A stretch of 64,000 nt of DNA from Zoroaster sp. YZ-2022. Lineage: Eukaryota; Echinodermata; Asteroidea; Forcipulatida; Zoroasteridae. Shown one piece after another: positions 47,437 through 59,563 of the stretch. Location of the stretch: contig CM055819.1 in NCBI GenBank assembly GCA_029582265.1, positions 8,058,135 through 8,122,134 on the forward strand, read 5' to 3'. The notes under the pieces were generated by a model. It ran no database searches. It worked only from the letters and a program-made list of their open reading frames with translations, and was not told the DNA's origin. Every line of letters begins with the position of its first letter. Position 1 is the first letter of the stretch. A program made the translations under genes and the position numbers.

Positions 47437-48590
47437 GTGTAGTTGACATTGGTCTGAATTTACGTGTACGCTGATATGCCCTGGATGTGGGGGGAAGTTA
47501 TAATATGTAGTTGACATTGGTCTGAATTTTACGTGTGTATCCAAATATTCCCGCATAATGGGGGCAGCTATCTTATGTGCAGTTGACAATGGTCTGAATT
47601 TATGGTCCAGATATGCCCCCGGCCCCGGATATAAAAGCTATCTTATGTGCAGTTGACAATGGTCTGAATTTACGTGTATCCAGGATATGCCCCTGACAAG
47701 GGAGGCAGCTATCTTGAGTGCAGTTGACATTGGTCTGAATTTACGTGTGTCCAGATATGCCCCCCGGATAAGGGGGCAGCTATCTTATGTGCAGATGACA
47801 GTGGTCTGAATTTGCGTTATTCAGATATGCCCCTGGACAAAGGCAGCTATCTTATGTGCAGTTGACATTGGTCTGAATTTACGTGTATTCCAGATATGCC
47901 CTGACAGGGGGCAGTTATCTTATGTGCACATTACATTGGTCTGAATTATGTGTATTCAAATATGCCCCGGATAAGGGTACAGCTATCTTATGTGCAGCTA
48001 ATATTGGTCTGAATTTACGTGATCCAGATATGCCCCGACAAGTAAGAAGATATCTATTTGTAGTTGACATTGGTCTGAATTTCACGTGGGGTATCTGTGA
48101 TATGCCCCTGATAAGGGGGCAGCTATCTTATGTATAGTTGATATTGGTCTGAATTTACGTGTATTCAGATATGCCCTGGGATAAAGAGCTATCTTATGTG
48201 CAGTTGATATTGGTCTGAATTTACATATCCAAACATGCCCCCCGGACAAGTGGGGCAGCTATCTTATGTGCAGTTGACATTGGTTCGAATTTACGTGAGT
48301 CCAGATATGCCCCTGGATAAGTGGGGCAACTATTCATTTGTGGTTGACATTGGTCTGAATTTACGTGTATTCAGATATGCCCCCGGACAAGTGTAAAGCA
48401 GCTATCTTATTTTGTAGTTGACATTGGTCTGAATTTATGTGTATCCAGATATGCCCCGGATAAGCGGGGCAGCTATCTATTTGTAGTTGACATTGGTCTG
48501 AATTTGCCGTGTGGCTAATATTCCCCGGATGTGGAGGGGGTGGGGGAAGGGGAAGCTAATGTAGTTGACATTGAATCGAATTTACGTGCC
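47437..48590 (+). repeat. satellite array 2, ~17 units of ~70 bp
   Basis: Same unit and orientation as array 1, with 'ttggtctgaattt' at 64-74 bp steps from 47450 to 48490. It begins abruptly after the 'caggggaaatcgttcactg' flank, which in the next copy (50128) is not followed by an array. Confidence 0.92.
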
Positions 48591-50130
48591 AATATATCAC
48601 CGGAGGAAGTTAACCATGTGTGGTTTGATTCGCGTTACCTGGTTGTAATTTTAATTTGTCAATTTGTCAATTTGTCTTATGATATTACGAGGGACGAGGG
48701 GTTCCGCATGTTATGATGAGTGCGCAGAAAAGGCCTATATGTTCCCTCATTAGGGAACATAATGTTTATGTAAAAAAAAAAACACGAAAATACTAGAGTT
48801 CATACATTAGGAACGATTTTCGTAAAAGATTTACACAGCAAAATCAGCGATGGTGAAAATGAATTTGCATAGCAAAATAATTTTTTTGTACAGCACTTAG
48901 AATTTTGTAATAGCAAATTTAAAATGCTTAAAATTGCAGTGTGCAGTGTGATAGGTAAAGTGTGTTTTTGCCTAAGCCACTGTTGTTTGGTTCATAATAT
49001 GAATGTTCAAATTTTACCAGAAATAATAATCTTTAGTGTCCGGAAACTGAGCCATAGGTGGTAAAACCACGTGTTTTCTTTTTCTCCAGGCCAATTTCTC
49101 ATTATTTTCTGCCAAATTGCAGTCATTCATGAAAGTTAGTCCTCTGTCCATTTTCTTTTTTGTTTACATTATATATCGATCGCTAAAACAGAAGCAATAT
49201 CACGAAACAAACACCGAATGTTCGGGCAGTGCTTTTCAACGTGAATTTCAAGGAGTGTGTCGTAACTTGTGGTATAATCAAGCTTGATTTTGACTATTAA
49301 AATTTGTCAGGAAATAGGAGTGGCTCATACCGTGGGTTTGAACCGCAATCATATTAAAAGTGTCGCAATGATTCAAATCTTCACCACTACATATATAAAC
49401 GAATGCCCATTTTGTTAATTTTTAAAAACATTTATTATAAAACGAAGTTGTAATGTTCGTTTCTAGAGTTCCTTTGAATACGGCCGTAGCTATCGTATGA
49501 AAAGCGCACGTGTGAACTGAACACGTACTATTGTGTATAGGGGTGGCTCAATTGCTCAATGCTCCAACGTTCCAACCCCCAACTCGGGAGAAGAAAATAA
49601 ACACGTGCGAAGTTTAAACAATCGGGCGGTTGTTGCGGGTTTTTCCATTTCGGGGAAATTTCTGCCCGTAGTTAATTCATCAGCAGAAAAATATTGCATG
49701 CACATAGACTTGTAGTTATTGCGGATAAAATCTTTACGGATTGCTGGGAAATAAAGTTGCATGTACGGATACACAGAGGTAAAACCAGTGCACGTGTTCA
49801 ATAAGCCGTACGAACATCTTCGCATCGTGATGTCATTGCGACCACGCACGTCACACGGACGTACACCAGCGTGGTCTTGACACACGGAAACAAATCCAGT
49901 TGGGACTGATCCTTTGATATTTTTGGTCGGAAATATACATGTAAACGTTATTTCGGGGAAAAGCCAGAATATGATTTCAAAAATGTTTGTTATTAAACCA
50001 CAATAGTGAAAAGAATCTGTCGCAATGGTAGTCGCAAAATCTGCGATGTATTGTTTGGAAATTCCATCGCAGATTGTCCAAATTACGTCGCATTTTGCGA
50101 TGCGATACAGGGGAAATCGTTCACTGCATG
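48591..50130 (+). repeat. flank of satellite array, copy 2
   Basis: It holds the second copies of both flank blocks (48825-49290 and 49745-50130). The order array-flank-array-flank is a head-to-tail duplication of about 2.7-2.9 kb. 48591-48825 and 49290-49745 have no clear match apart from a small palindrome GTTCCCTCATTAGGGAAC near 48740. Confidence 0.8.
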
Positions 50131-52330
50131 GCTGAAATATATAAAATTAAATTATCATTTTATTATCCCAGAGTGAAGCATCCCAGTTATAGAAACAAAA
50201 TAATAACCCCTTTGGGATACTTATTGGAGTTTAGGAGAAAGGTGGTCAGTCAGAAATGGAAGTTTTTTATGTATTATAGCAAAAAATTATGGAGAAAATG
50301 ATTAAGAATTAGTTCAATTCTTGGCTGACCACCATGTTCTACTCAATTGACTTTAGTACAAACGTTTTTTTTTCCAAACCGAACTCTCATAATTCATTGG
50401 CCGCACACAATTCCGATCAGGCTTATTGGATAAATTACATGTATGCAAATCAGTGGCACAACATACGCTTAAACGAGATCAATGTACGTGGTCACGTACA
50501 ATCATAATCGTGCCTGCGCGCAAGTCATTAACTCTTGTACATGGTTGGAAGTTGGCCACTTATGGCCTGATCAATTACAAAGGTGTGAAAAGAGAAGTTT
50601 ATCTTGTTAACTTGTGGAATTTTGTGATTACCTCGTTGGGAGGACTACAAGAATATCGACACTCGAACCCCCGAATCGGAAGGAAGCATCGCATATTAGA
50701 CTAGCCTCGTTTCCTTTGATACGTCGCGGGTATTAAGGGAAATAACAATGGGGAAATAAGTCGGCAAGGAACATTGGACAGATATTTTGTGACAAAAGTC
50801 TGTCTTTGTTTGGTACATAACAATTTGTTTTTTAACTTATAATTCCTCACCAGGGGTGGGGCTTTTTAATTTTGGCTAGTAACCATCCCTAAGGGTCTGT
50901 AGAATTGTTATTGGACAATGTTAATCAATCAATTTATTTCAGCATAAATTTTACCAAATGATAACAAAATGTCCGTTCCTTGTTACATACGTATACATCT
51001 TGAAGATTTATCTCTCCAGTTTCTTAAAATGCTCAAACATTTACCTATTTTTTTTTTTCAACCACAATTCTCATGCGCCTTTGAATGTACACAGATGAAA
51101 AAATACATGGCAACATATACTTCATTTTGTTAGTTACTATCCCATGTTGCCCTCCTATGTCACACTTTTTTGCCTATTAGTGTGGAATTGCTATTTGTAC
51201 TGCCACAGTAAAGAATTTTAAATCATTTACCCTCCCATTGTAATCCTTGGCATCTAGTGGCAAGAAATAGAGGTCAAAACCAGTCAACCGCCTGCTTTGG
51301 ACTGTTGACCCAAATGTGCACATCGGGGCATTTTTGATTGGTTTTTACCAATACTTTTGAACAACACCAGACAATGCTTTCACCAGTCAAAACGGTTGAA
51401 TCATTTTGACCTGTAAATGTACTCTCATTTACGCGTAAGGTTTGACAGTGTTCGACGTTTGAGTGTGTTACTAGATATACCTTTACAAGTATATATCAAG
51501 ATTTTGACTGATTTTGACCTTTGTAGTAGTAGGAGGGTTAAATCATTTTAAATCATTGCAAATCTGTTGTACTCAAAAGCTATTGATTAGTACAAATTAC
51601 ACAGATTGCTGCACCAACTCAAAAACATGGCACAAATGTCAATTCAATAGCTTTTGAGTGCAACCTTTGATTTGCTCCTTTATTTGCATTCCCAACACTG
51701 CTGTAATAAAAATATTGTTCAAATGAGGTGTCAAAATGCGGGTAACATAACTTAGCATAACTTTTGTTTTTTAATAATGGTCACTTGAAAGAGCTTTTTG
51801 TGGTATGTTTAGTAATGTGTTTAGTAATGCATGTTTATTGTTCATTAGAGAAACAATTACAGGCGTGCAGGACCTCAAACTTAAAACTTCCTGTTTACTA
51901 AACCTAGCTCTGGCCAATTGAATTCCAAAATAGCAGCTCATACACCGATTGCATGTGCATAGACCAGATGACAAACTTGATGGCCAGGGCTAAATAGGAC
52001 ATATGTACTGATGACATGCATGGTTTGTTTATTACATTGTTTGTTTATTACAGTGCTGTAACTGGAGTACTGTATTTCCGACAGCTGTGCGGAGACAACA
52101 ATAGTTTCCCGCATTCTTCTGCAACGATGGAAACCATGACGTCATCAGTACAGGGTCTATTTCAAGGTGATGCTTTCCGCAGACTTCCCTGTGCTTATGG
52201 CACCCTGTAAAGTGCGCGTACATTTATTTGCCACAGAAGGGTGTAAGCAACAGGAATTCCACGATTAAGTGGTGCCATGAAATTCGGCCCGGTTTACGCA
52301 CTTTTGCAGCAATCATGGATTGAGTCTGAG
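50131..52330. other. intronic, nothing recognised
   Basis: Short inverted repeat GGTGGTCAG..CTGACCACC at 50239-50332. Otherwise AT-rich sequence without recognisable coding or repeat structure. Confidence 0.4.
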
Positions 52331-52333
52331 CAC

Positions 52334-52346
52334 CAGGGGCGGATCC
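52334..52346 (+). mobile_element. possible hAT-type terminus
   Basis: CAGGGGCGGATCC is a common terminus of non-autonomous DNA transposons. No partner terminus was found. Confidence 0.25.
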
Positions 52347-52849
52347 CGAAGTGCGGGAGGGAGGGCAAACTCATCCTCTGGATCCACACCTGAGCACAAT
52401 ATCCTTTGGATTTTCTTTTCTCAGGAGAAAAACTGGTGTTAGGGTTTTGAGATGTAAATGTAAAAGCTGTTGAGCATTGCTATTGAAAACTCATTGTTGT
52501 GGGCAATTTTCACATTTATTAAATTCGTGATGTTCAGGATCTGCCTCACTCTAAACCTCAGTTGTTCTGAAATTATTTTTGTACAATGTAAGTGTCGTGT
52601 GAGTTCGAGATTTCATCCTTCCTTGTGCTAAAAATAAATATGCTACAGGTGTTAGTAACCTTCATCACTTTAGATTTCTTTACCTGTACAGTGAAGATAT
52701 CCGTGCTTTTGAAGTTTATGATGTTCTATATCACCACAGAATTGGGAAACATAATGGAACTCAAGTTTTCATGTCCATAGACAGTGCAGTTCTGGTAGAC
52801 TCTGTAGCATTATGTTCGTTGAATTTACATCATCTTTTTATGGAAACTT

Positions 52850-53227
52850 ATTAAAAATACGGAATTTTTGGAAAAGTTCAAATTGTTTGTTAATTCTTAT
52901 CCGTAAATTTTGGGATTTCTTTTTTACGGACAAAGAATTTTTGACGTAATTTGTACGGAATCAATTTTTGTGTTAATCCTGTTAAAATACAATTTAATCC
53001 GTAAATATACAGATTTTTATTTTTTACGGAAATTTTTTTTTGCCGTATTTGTACGGAATTAATTTTTGTGCGTTATTCCCCGTTAAAAGATACCAGTTTT
53101 ACCCCGTAATTTTAACATATTTCCGTTAAAAATAATCCATAAAATTTACGGAACATTAAAAAAGTTCCGGTAATTTTTGAGCTGCTGGAACTTTTTTCCG
53201 TAAAATAACGGAATTTTGTTTACAGTA
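52850..53227. mobile_element. element rich in CCGTAAA/TTTACGG palindromes
   Basis: Repeated 'ccgtaaa' and 'tttacgga' motifs in both orientations end at 'ggaattttgtttacagta'. It resembles 26478-26600. It is probably a MITE; the left end is unclear. 53228-53860 holds an (AT)n run (53276-53290) and otherwise unassigned intron. Confidence 0.5.
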
Positions 53228-53861
53228 TTTTAAGTTTAGTTGATCTGAAAAGACGATGATCTACCATTTATGATATATATATATATATCTTATTCTACCT
53301 GGGACTAACACGGCTGCATACAGATCTATTATTCAGTAAACAATTGAAGAGTTTTCAAGCTTGCTGTAGGGTCCAGCCTGATCCCAATATTAAGATTAGT
53401 ATAGAAATTTTGTATATATTTATCAGCTCTTTCTGCAGGTATATTTGTTTTATTCCAAAAGTGCAAACAAAATATAGTTTGAATTTGTTTACTGGTTCCA
53501 AAACGGCTCATATGTCCATCAACTGAATTGTTAACCTGAAGTGTTAGTGAAAGCCCCACACAGATTTACATGATTAACTTACTTGATGACTAGCATCAAT
53601 CATCCTTGAAATATTCCCGTTTGAAGTGTTGGCATTTTACTATTGATCAAATAACTGTAAGTTTGCGCTTTGCTGACATTTCCCTTTGACTGTGATTTTC
53701 ATTTACACAGAAGGATTGCATTAAATGCGCCGCATTCTCTGTAAAAAGTGTTTAAAACAAAACTCAATTGGAGCTTTTCACTGGATAACTGTGAAATATT
53801 TCAGCACTTTCATTATGTGTTTGTTTGTTTGTTTTTACTTTCAAAACTTTTTATATTGCAG

Positions 53862-54046
53862 TTCTTTGAGTGGTTATCCCACGTGAGCAGCTTTACGCTA
53901 ACCCGTTCTGCTACGCCATCTGCAACCCGTTATTCAAGGAGGCTTTCCTTGCCGGATTTGCTGCTGCTGCAGAAATGTCCCAAAGCACCGAAAATCACCG
54001 ACAGGAAGAGCTCAGCATGGAGACAATCAAATGTCACATAATATAA
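53862..54046 (+). CDS. class A GPCR, final exon (TM7, helix 8, C-tail)
   Basis: The acceptor TATTGCAG ends at 53861 after a T-rich tract. The exon opens in phase 0 as FFEWLSHVSSF. One base is missing before ANPFCYAICNPLFKEAFLAGF, which carries the TM7 NPxxY motif intact as NPFCY (53900-53914) and a helix 8. The short tail AAAAEMSQSTENHR...TIKCHII ends at TAA (54044-54046). NPxCYAxCN is typical of muscarinic/histamine-type receptors. Exon 1 (24286-25567) lacks TM7 and ends in phase 0, and the combined TM6-TM7 spacing is canonical, so I assign this as its 3' exon. AATAAA at 54311 is a possible polyadenylation signal. Confidence 0.75.
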
Positions 54047-54182
54047 AAAATAGAATGGTTGGGTGTTGCTTAAAAAAAAACTGGGTCGGTCGGTCGAGTT
54101 GCCCAATATGGATGTACTCAATGGTGAAGTTTAAACATCGCCCAGTATTTGCAGAAAGTTGCACATTACCAAAGGCGTTATA

Positions 54183-54552
54183 CAGGGCCGTAGCCAGCGG
54201 GGTGTGGGGGGGGGGTGTGGAAACCCCAATAAAGTTTCTCGGTCAGCATTTAGAACCTCAGTCAGCAAATGAAACATTAAAGAATTAACTAGAAGAAGGG
54301 GTTGATCCAGAATAAATTTGCAGTTGGCAAACCTAGAGCTATGGGTTTGCCGACTGCAAATGTGTTTGAGCGACTTTACAGAGTGTCCATTTTGAGAAAT
54401 CAAGTAAATTTGTCTGGTCATATTAGTGTTGTGTCAGTAAATTTAACAAGAAAAAATATTTGCGCACCCCCCCCCCCCCTCCAACTATGATGTCAGTCGG
54501 CAAATTCGCTTCCACACCCCGCAAAGAAAATGCCTTCGCTGCACCCCTGGGC
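54183..54552. mobile_element. hAT-like non-autonomous element
   Basis: The left end CAGGGCCGTAGCCAGCGGGG is a typical start for such elements. It includes a G-run, a near-perfect hairpin (54316-54361, arms 'atttgcagt.ggcaaacc'), a run of 14 C and 'gcttccacaccccgcaaag'. The right end, 'gctgcacccctggg', matches only loosely in inverse. Confidence 0.45.
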
Positions 54553-56287
54553 ATATACATTACTTTTATGACGGTGTGGCCTCTTGTCATTATCCTCCAT
54601 AGTTGAAATCAAGACTTGGAAGCAAAATAGGCTGGTTCCTTTTATGTGTTGATAACCTGCGCTGTTATCGCACTTGCGTGCAGGGAACCGGACAAGATGG
54701 GCATTCACAGTGAGGAAGGTCTACGGTGTGTAAAACAGATTTGGCTAGACTACACTGGGTTGTTAAAAACTACACCATGATGTACCTAAAACCGTGGAGA
54801 GTCTGTTTTTCTTCTTCCATGCTTTAATACTCCAATTTGGGCAGGGAATTAGTGTTTGGTTTCCAGATGTTTCCATTAAAAGTGAACGTGATGACACATC
54901 CAACCCAATAAACTGCCATGGAAAATCAATGCTTAATGCATACAGATAAATCATAATTTCAATATACAATTGCACAGTTGTCGAGACTAAAAAAAGGACG
55001 AGGCTAGACTAGATAAAAAAAAGTCTCCATAATTCATTGATTGCAAAGCCCTTAAAACGTCTTTTTACAGAAAAATTTAGGGCATTCAAATTATTCATAA
55101 ACGCATTGTACATTGATTACGCGGGCTACATCCGCGAAGTTGCAAGATTTGCACGCTTAATGTGGTTATGTACAGCATTGCACAAAATTAACTTTTAAAG
55201 TGACTTGAATAATTTATGGTAATACATGTGAAAATCACACAACAAAATAAATATTGTGTTTTTTTAATTAAATAAATAGTACGTATATCTCTATTTTGTA
55301 TTTCGACCAATTTAAAGATTTATCGCCTCCTTTTCGTTATTTTAACTGTATTTTCCGGAAACAAAATAATTTGAAAGGATTTGTTTTACAAGATAATTTG
55401 AAAGGATTTATTTAACAAAACAATTCTCAGAAATTTGGTTTAACAGTGATGTGGTCCCGAAAGTAATAACGAGACTCGGCCGCCGTAGATTCAATTCGGG
55501 ATATAGGCTAATTATTTAGTCTTTAACCATGGCTTGTCCAGTTATTTCGAGAGATGCGATATTTTATTATAAAACATTTTTGAGCAATGTTCAGAATGAA
55601 AATATTTTGTCGGATGAAAAATATAATTTTCGAAAATTGCAGTACTGACTCTGATAAGACCTAGGGTCTATACGCAATGTTAGACATTGCGAAAGTTTCA
55701 AAATGGAAGGTTCAATGTCAAAATGCACACAAAGGTTTTATTTATGTAAAATACACTGTTTTACCAATACTGTTGGTACTTTTCCCAAACATTTTCAATA
55801 TTTGGTAAATTGTGAATATAGTTTTCAAGATGATCCAAAGGTTTCAAGCAGTGGTGACCTGAGCCACTGGGGTATTGCTTATAGTAAATGAACGAGGTAC
55901 AAAATAATTGTTTTTTATGTACATAATACGAGTACATAACACGAGTATTTAACAAAAAGGGTTCACGTTGGGTATAATTACCCCAATTAGTATATTATAG
56001 CCCACTTGATGTGAAGTTAGTGATGTTATAAACCATCTTGAGATGTACAGGGTGTCTAAAAAAAAGGTAATCCTACTTTAAAGGGGTTTAATATGGCCAG
56101 ACTATATGTTTACCAGCAAAAAGAATGGTATCATCTTAAAGCAGAAGCTATGTGCTTTCCAATGATACCTTGGGTTACATTCCAGGGTCACGCATCATTG
56201 AGCACTATACTGTCTTGAAATTGTGGTGCACAATTGCAGTTGGTTCACTTTCCTGCTGAACAAAATCCAGCTAGACCGAGATGCAAC
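54553..56287. other. unassigned, ends in a possible transposon terminus
   Basis: No gene recognised. At 56048, 'tacagggtgtctaaaaaaaa' looks like the end of a mariner-like or other DNA element and may be the true left border of the THAP repeat. The left copy is cut by the window edge, so this cannot be checked here. Confidence 0.35.
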
Positions 56288-56854
56288 GTTTGCGAAGTAG
56301 TCTATGAAGATTGTTTGTGTAATAATAACAAGTAGCCTATTGCAACCACAACAGACTGTAACGATCGAACACTTTAGTGAACATTTTGTTATTAGCAATA
56401 TTGCACTCCAAAATTAAACTGTTGAACGAACTTTTACTGTAATCACTATGATTAGAAATGAATACAATTTGCACGTATATATGTAACTAACTAATTACAT
56501 TACGTTATTGTGTGAGTGTTTTATTAACGTACAATTCCATTAAAGGACCACAGAAATAGAGACGTAAATGCCATGGAGATACTAAAATATGGTATTTTTA
56601 ATGATACAAAATAAATAGCTCATTGATCTTTACCGAGCTAGTTATAATTTGAAGCTTTTCCGAAGAGGATGTCGGCGCCGATTAACACGCCCCTAAAAGG
56701 GGCCATTTGCACTGCATCCTGAACGTCTCTATGTGTGACGTCACGCAAAGAAGACGGCTTGCTTCCGGGGACGCCAGCCACATAATATACAACGGTGAAC
56801 GCGTTCATTCGCATGCCTGCGCTTATATTGCCTATGCTGGAAAATAACATAGAA

Positions 56855-56897
56855 ATGGCTGAATCGTCGTCAGATGAAATTGTGATACTTTACTGAG
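56855..56897 (+). CDS. candidate first exon (right copy)
   Basis: The ATG opens MAESSSDEIVILY followed by TGA, then the same GAG|GTAATAAG donor (GT at 56898). It is the counterpart of 536-576. The two copies differ by two bases, so at least one is wrong or mutated. Confidence 0.25.
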
Positions 56898-57277
56898 GTA
56901 ATAAGTAACTAATAAACTGTCTGATGTGTAATTTTCGTTCAACAAACTGCTATCTTTGTGAAGAAATCGATCATTTAGTGACCCAAACTCGGTTGAAAAA
57001 ATCGAAAATATTAAAATACGAAGGTCGCAAAAAAGCACCTTTGGTGTTTATTGCCGCTGACCGGAAAATCTAGTCACAGTTTTCATTTATATCGAATTCT
57101 TCTAAAAGTTGTAAAAATTTATGTTATTCTAGTCTAACGTTATAGTGTATGTTTTCATGTATGATTTGTGAATTACGCCGTATATTTATTGTTAACGATG
57201 TCCAAAACCCAACATGGCGGCGCACACAGTACACCAATGTAGATCGGACATGTCGAATCTGACTTAACGTTAGTTAC

Positions 57278-57616
57278 TTGTCTGTTCTCACGTTTTAACG
57301 AAGCATCACTGCGTCGCTTTGGCTTGTCGTTTGAGGGATTCACAGGCTTCTTTATTTTCGTTGAAATCGAAGTTTTCTTGAGTCTGGGTGCCTTTGACAT
57401 CCCAAATTCCCCATGAAGGCTTGTGTCGAAGTCTTCAGCAGTAAACTTATCGCTACATATCACGCTGGTTGGAGATGGCCCGAACAATTTTGCCTCGTCA
57501 ACCGCACTTTGTGTTGGCCCAAATTTTCGTAGTGTCTCGTCTTTAGGGAACCTATGGAGGCTTACTCCTTCGCTAGGAGTATTACTACAGCCTGCTACCA
57601 CACATCTTGTAGGCAT
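57278..57616 (-). pseudogene. THAP zinc-finger exon (right copy), frameshifted
   Basis: It starts MPTRCVVAGCSNTPSEGVS, continues LHRFPKDETLRK, then GPSPTSVICSDKFTAEDF. This is a THAP DNA-binding domain in the normal order: C-x4-C, FP-x-D, C-x2-H, followed by E-D-F. Between LRK and GPS the expected VRLTRQN-type segment is in another frame, so two compensating gaps are present. The C-x2-H histidine reads Lys in both window copies. A basic stretch (KKPVNPSNDKPKRR) follows, and a possible donor (CAA|GTAACT) lies at 57277. Upstream promoter-like motifs are at 57745-57789. Confidence 0.75.
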
Positions 57617-57744
57617 GATGTATATTTTGAAGGAAATTTAGGATGAAAATATGTATACGCATATATTGGAGTTTGACATAAGCGCATCGGACACGTACAC
57701 ACACAAACAAACAGCTGTGCATTGCTAGGAAATCGTTCTTTACC

Positions 57745-57789
57745 TGACGTCACGGTATCACGTGATGTATTACATCACCAATTGCCAAT
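57745..57789 (-). promoter_or_regulatory. CRE, CACGTG and CCAAT motifs upstream of THAP exon
   Basis: TGACGTCA (57745-57752), CACGTG (57759-57764) and CCAAT (57785-57789) lie 130-175 bp upstream of the THAP ATG on the minus strand. They are retained in both copies. A promoter role is inferred from the motifs and position. Confidence 0.4.
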
Positions 57790-58498
57790 AAAGGGGGGCT
57801 TGTGAAGTGGCATAAAAGTCTCCAAAATTGAACAGAACAAACTTCAATTCTGGAATTTATTTTACAAATATCTTGTTTTATTATGCAAAACACATTTATT
57901 AAGAGCCATAATGGTTTTTATTTCTGTGATCCTATTAAGGAAAGGTCACTGTCACTGGTCCCGTAAACCCACCAGGGTCGTAAGGTCGCTGCACAGATGA
58001 ATGTTGCTTGAATGTTGCTTGAGCGGATTCCAAGGAAAGGTACAACATTGGTAAAGACTTATTTACAAAACTAGCTTTTCTCACTGTTCTCATTACACTA
58101 CATTGAGCTGAAACTGTTACAGCTTGGTTGTATAATATTATACTTGATTCAAAGTAAGAGTAAATCAGAATACCCATATATAAGCAATTTTGCAAACATT
58201 ACTAATGTTTTACCTTCCTTCAATCACTTTAATATTGTATTACTGCATTGATATTAATATGCATTAATAATGTAATATCTGCGTATTCGATTGGATAAAA
58301 CAATATACAAACTTCAGGGAACAGTTTTCTTCTTGAACACAAATACATGTAGCTCCGTTTTAATCAAATCAGCTGCAAATTCGAACGCATAGTGACGTAG
58401 CTATGAGCCTGTGTCGAAATGTGAACTGCATAGCCCCTAAGAATTATACCACTTGTCTGTGTAGTCGCATGCTCAAGTCGAATCGAGATGGGTAATGT

Positions 58499-58690
58499 AC
58501 AGCGGCATAGCCACGGGGGGGGGGGGCTGGGGGCACGTGTTCCCTCACAAATTTCAAGTGCCCCAAGGTGCCCCCACGAAAAAATACCGATAGTGCCCCA
58601 AAAAAGAAAAGAAATGGAAAAGGGAAAACCCCATACCCCTTGCCCCGCCCCCACTGAAAAGCAGTGCCCCGCCCCCCAAAAAAAGTCCTG
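58499..58690. mobile_element. hAT-like MITE (right copy)
   Basis: It starts CAGCGGCATAGCCACGGG, includes a G-run, 'gtgccccaaggtgccccc' repeats and 'gccccgccccc' blocks, and ends near 'ccccaaaaaaag'. Counterpart of 2161-2330. Confidence 0.4.
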
Positions 58691-58703
58691 GCTTTCATTA
58701 TAC

Positions 58704-58843
58704 GTAAGATTAATTGCAGTGACACCATGTGAACTTGACGTTTCAATCAGTATGCTCTGATCGTCTTCGGAGAAACTGAAGACGATCAGCGCATACTGAT
58801 CGAAACGTCCAGTTTCACATGGTGTCACCGCAATTAGTCTTAC
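58704..58843. repeat. long near-perfect hairpin, ~65-bp arms
   Basis: The arms run from GTAAGATTAATTGC and 'gtgacaccatgtgaa' to 'gacgatcag', with the complementary arm ending GCAATTAGTCTTAC. The loop is AGAAACTG. It is consistent with a foldback MITE inside the THAP repeat. Confidence 0.85.
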
Positions 58844-59563
58844 TTATCCTCTTCACCATGCAAAGCTACAAGTTTTACCTTTGATTATACGAAGTTATGC
58901 AGATTAGCATATATCGCCTCAACTTTGTTGTGAATGAGGTGAAAGCGCCCCATCCGCCCAGTACAAATGATCATGTTAAATGGTTTGGATTACACGCCTA
59001 TGGGTTGGTTCTGAGAAAACGCCCCTCCCTCCAACGGAACATCTTGGTAACCTTAACAGTATACGAGCAAAACAGGAATGACCTTAATTTGAACATGTGT
59101 CAGGCATTTTTCTCTTGTCTCTTTCGTGTCGTGTTTATTGCTATTAATAAAATGCACAAAATTTACAACAAAAGATAATTGTGTCCTGAATTCAGTGATT
59201 TCGTAATATGTGTAAGATAATTTATGTAGGGCCTAGGCCTATTAAGCGTGACAAACATTGTTAAACAGAATACAGTTTACCCGAATGGAATGTATTAGGC
59301 CAAAAAAAGTCATCGGTCGGCTTCAAAATCGGTGCGGTGACGCCCTTGGGGGGGGGGGGAATCTTGTATACGCGGCGACCGAAGTTCCCATGTACAAAGT
59401 ATGGTGGCTTAAGAGAGGCCTCACAAATCGGGCAAACGTTCATGGAAAAAGTCATTTAAAACACAGCACGGCAGAATTCCAATCGATCCAACAATTTTTG
59501 GCAGCAATTGGACAAAGTTGCATAGCAAAAACAAAACAAAACAAAAACAAAACCTAGAATTTG

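Larger units (their letters stand above)
25568..53861 (+). other. apparent 28.3-kb GPCR intron packed with repeats
   Basis: The donor GTAAGT at 25568 and acceptor TATTGCAG ending at 53861 join phase 0 to phase 0. The acceptor follows a (TTTG)n pyrimidine-rich tract. Joining them puts 35 codons between the TM6 Pro and the TM7 Pro, allowing for about 2-3 missing bases. That is the usual class A spacing. The interior consists almost wholly of mobile elements, satellites and unassigned AT-rich DNA. Joining is inferred; no transcript is available here. Confidence 0.6.
56288..59563. repeat. THAP-containing repeat, right copy
   Basis: Second copy of 1-3131, better preserved. Contents in order: exon candidate (56855), THAP exon (57278-57616, minus), CRE/CACGTG/CCAAT cluster (57745-57789), MITE (58499-58690) and long hairpin (58704-58843). 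On its right it joins directly to the LINE-bearing unit, unlike the left copy. Confidence 0.85.

Noticed and set aside
44530..48590. CRISPR-like regular repeats
   Set aside because: The repeats are directly adjacent, about 70 bp, with no unique spacers or cas genes, in a eukaryotic intron. They are satellites.
56048..56287. Defined mariner terminal repeat as the left border of the THAP element
   Set aside because: No matching inverted end was found on the right side and the left copy is cut by the window edge, so it is left as a possibility only.
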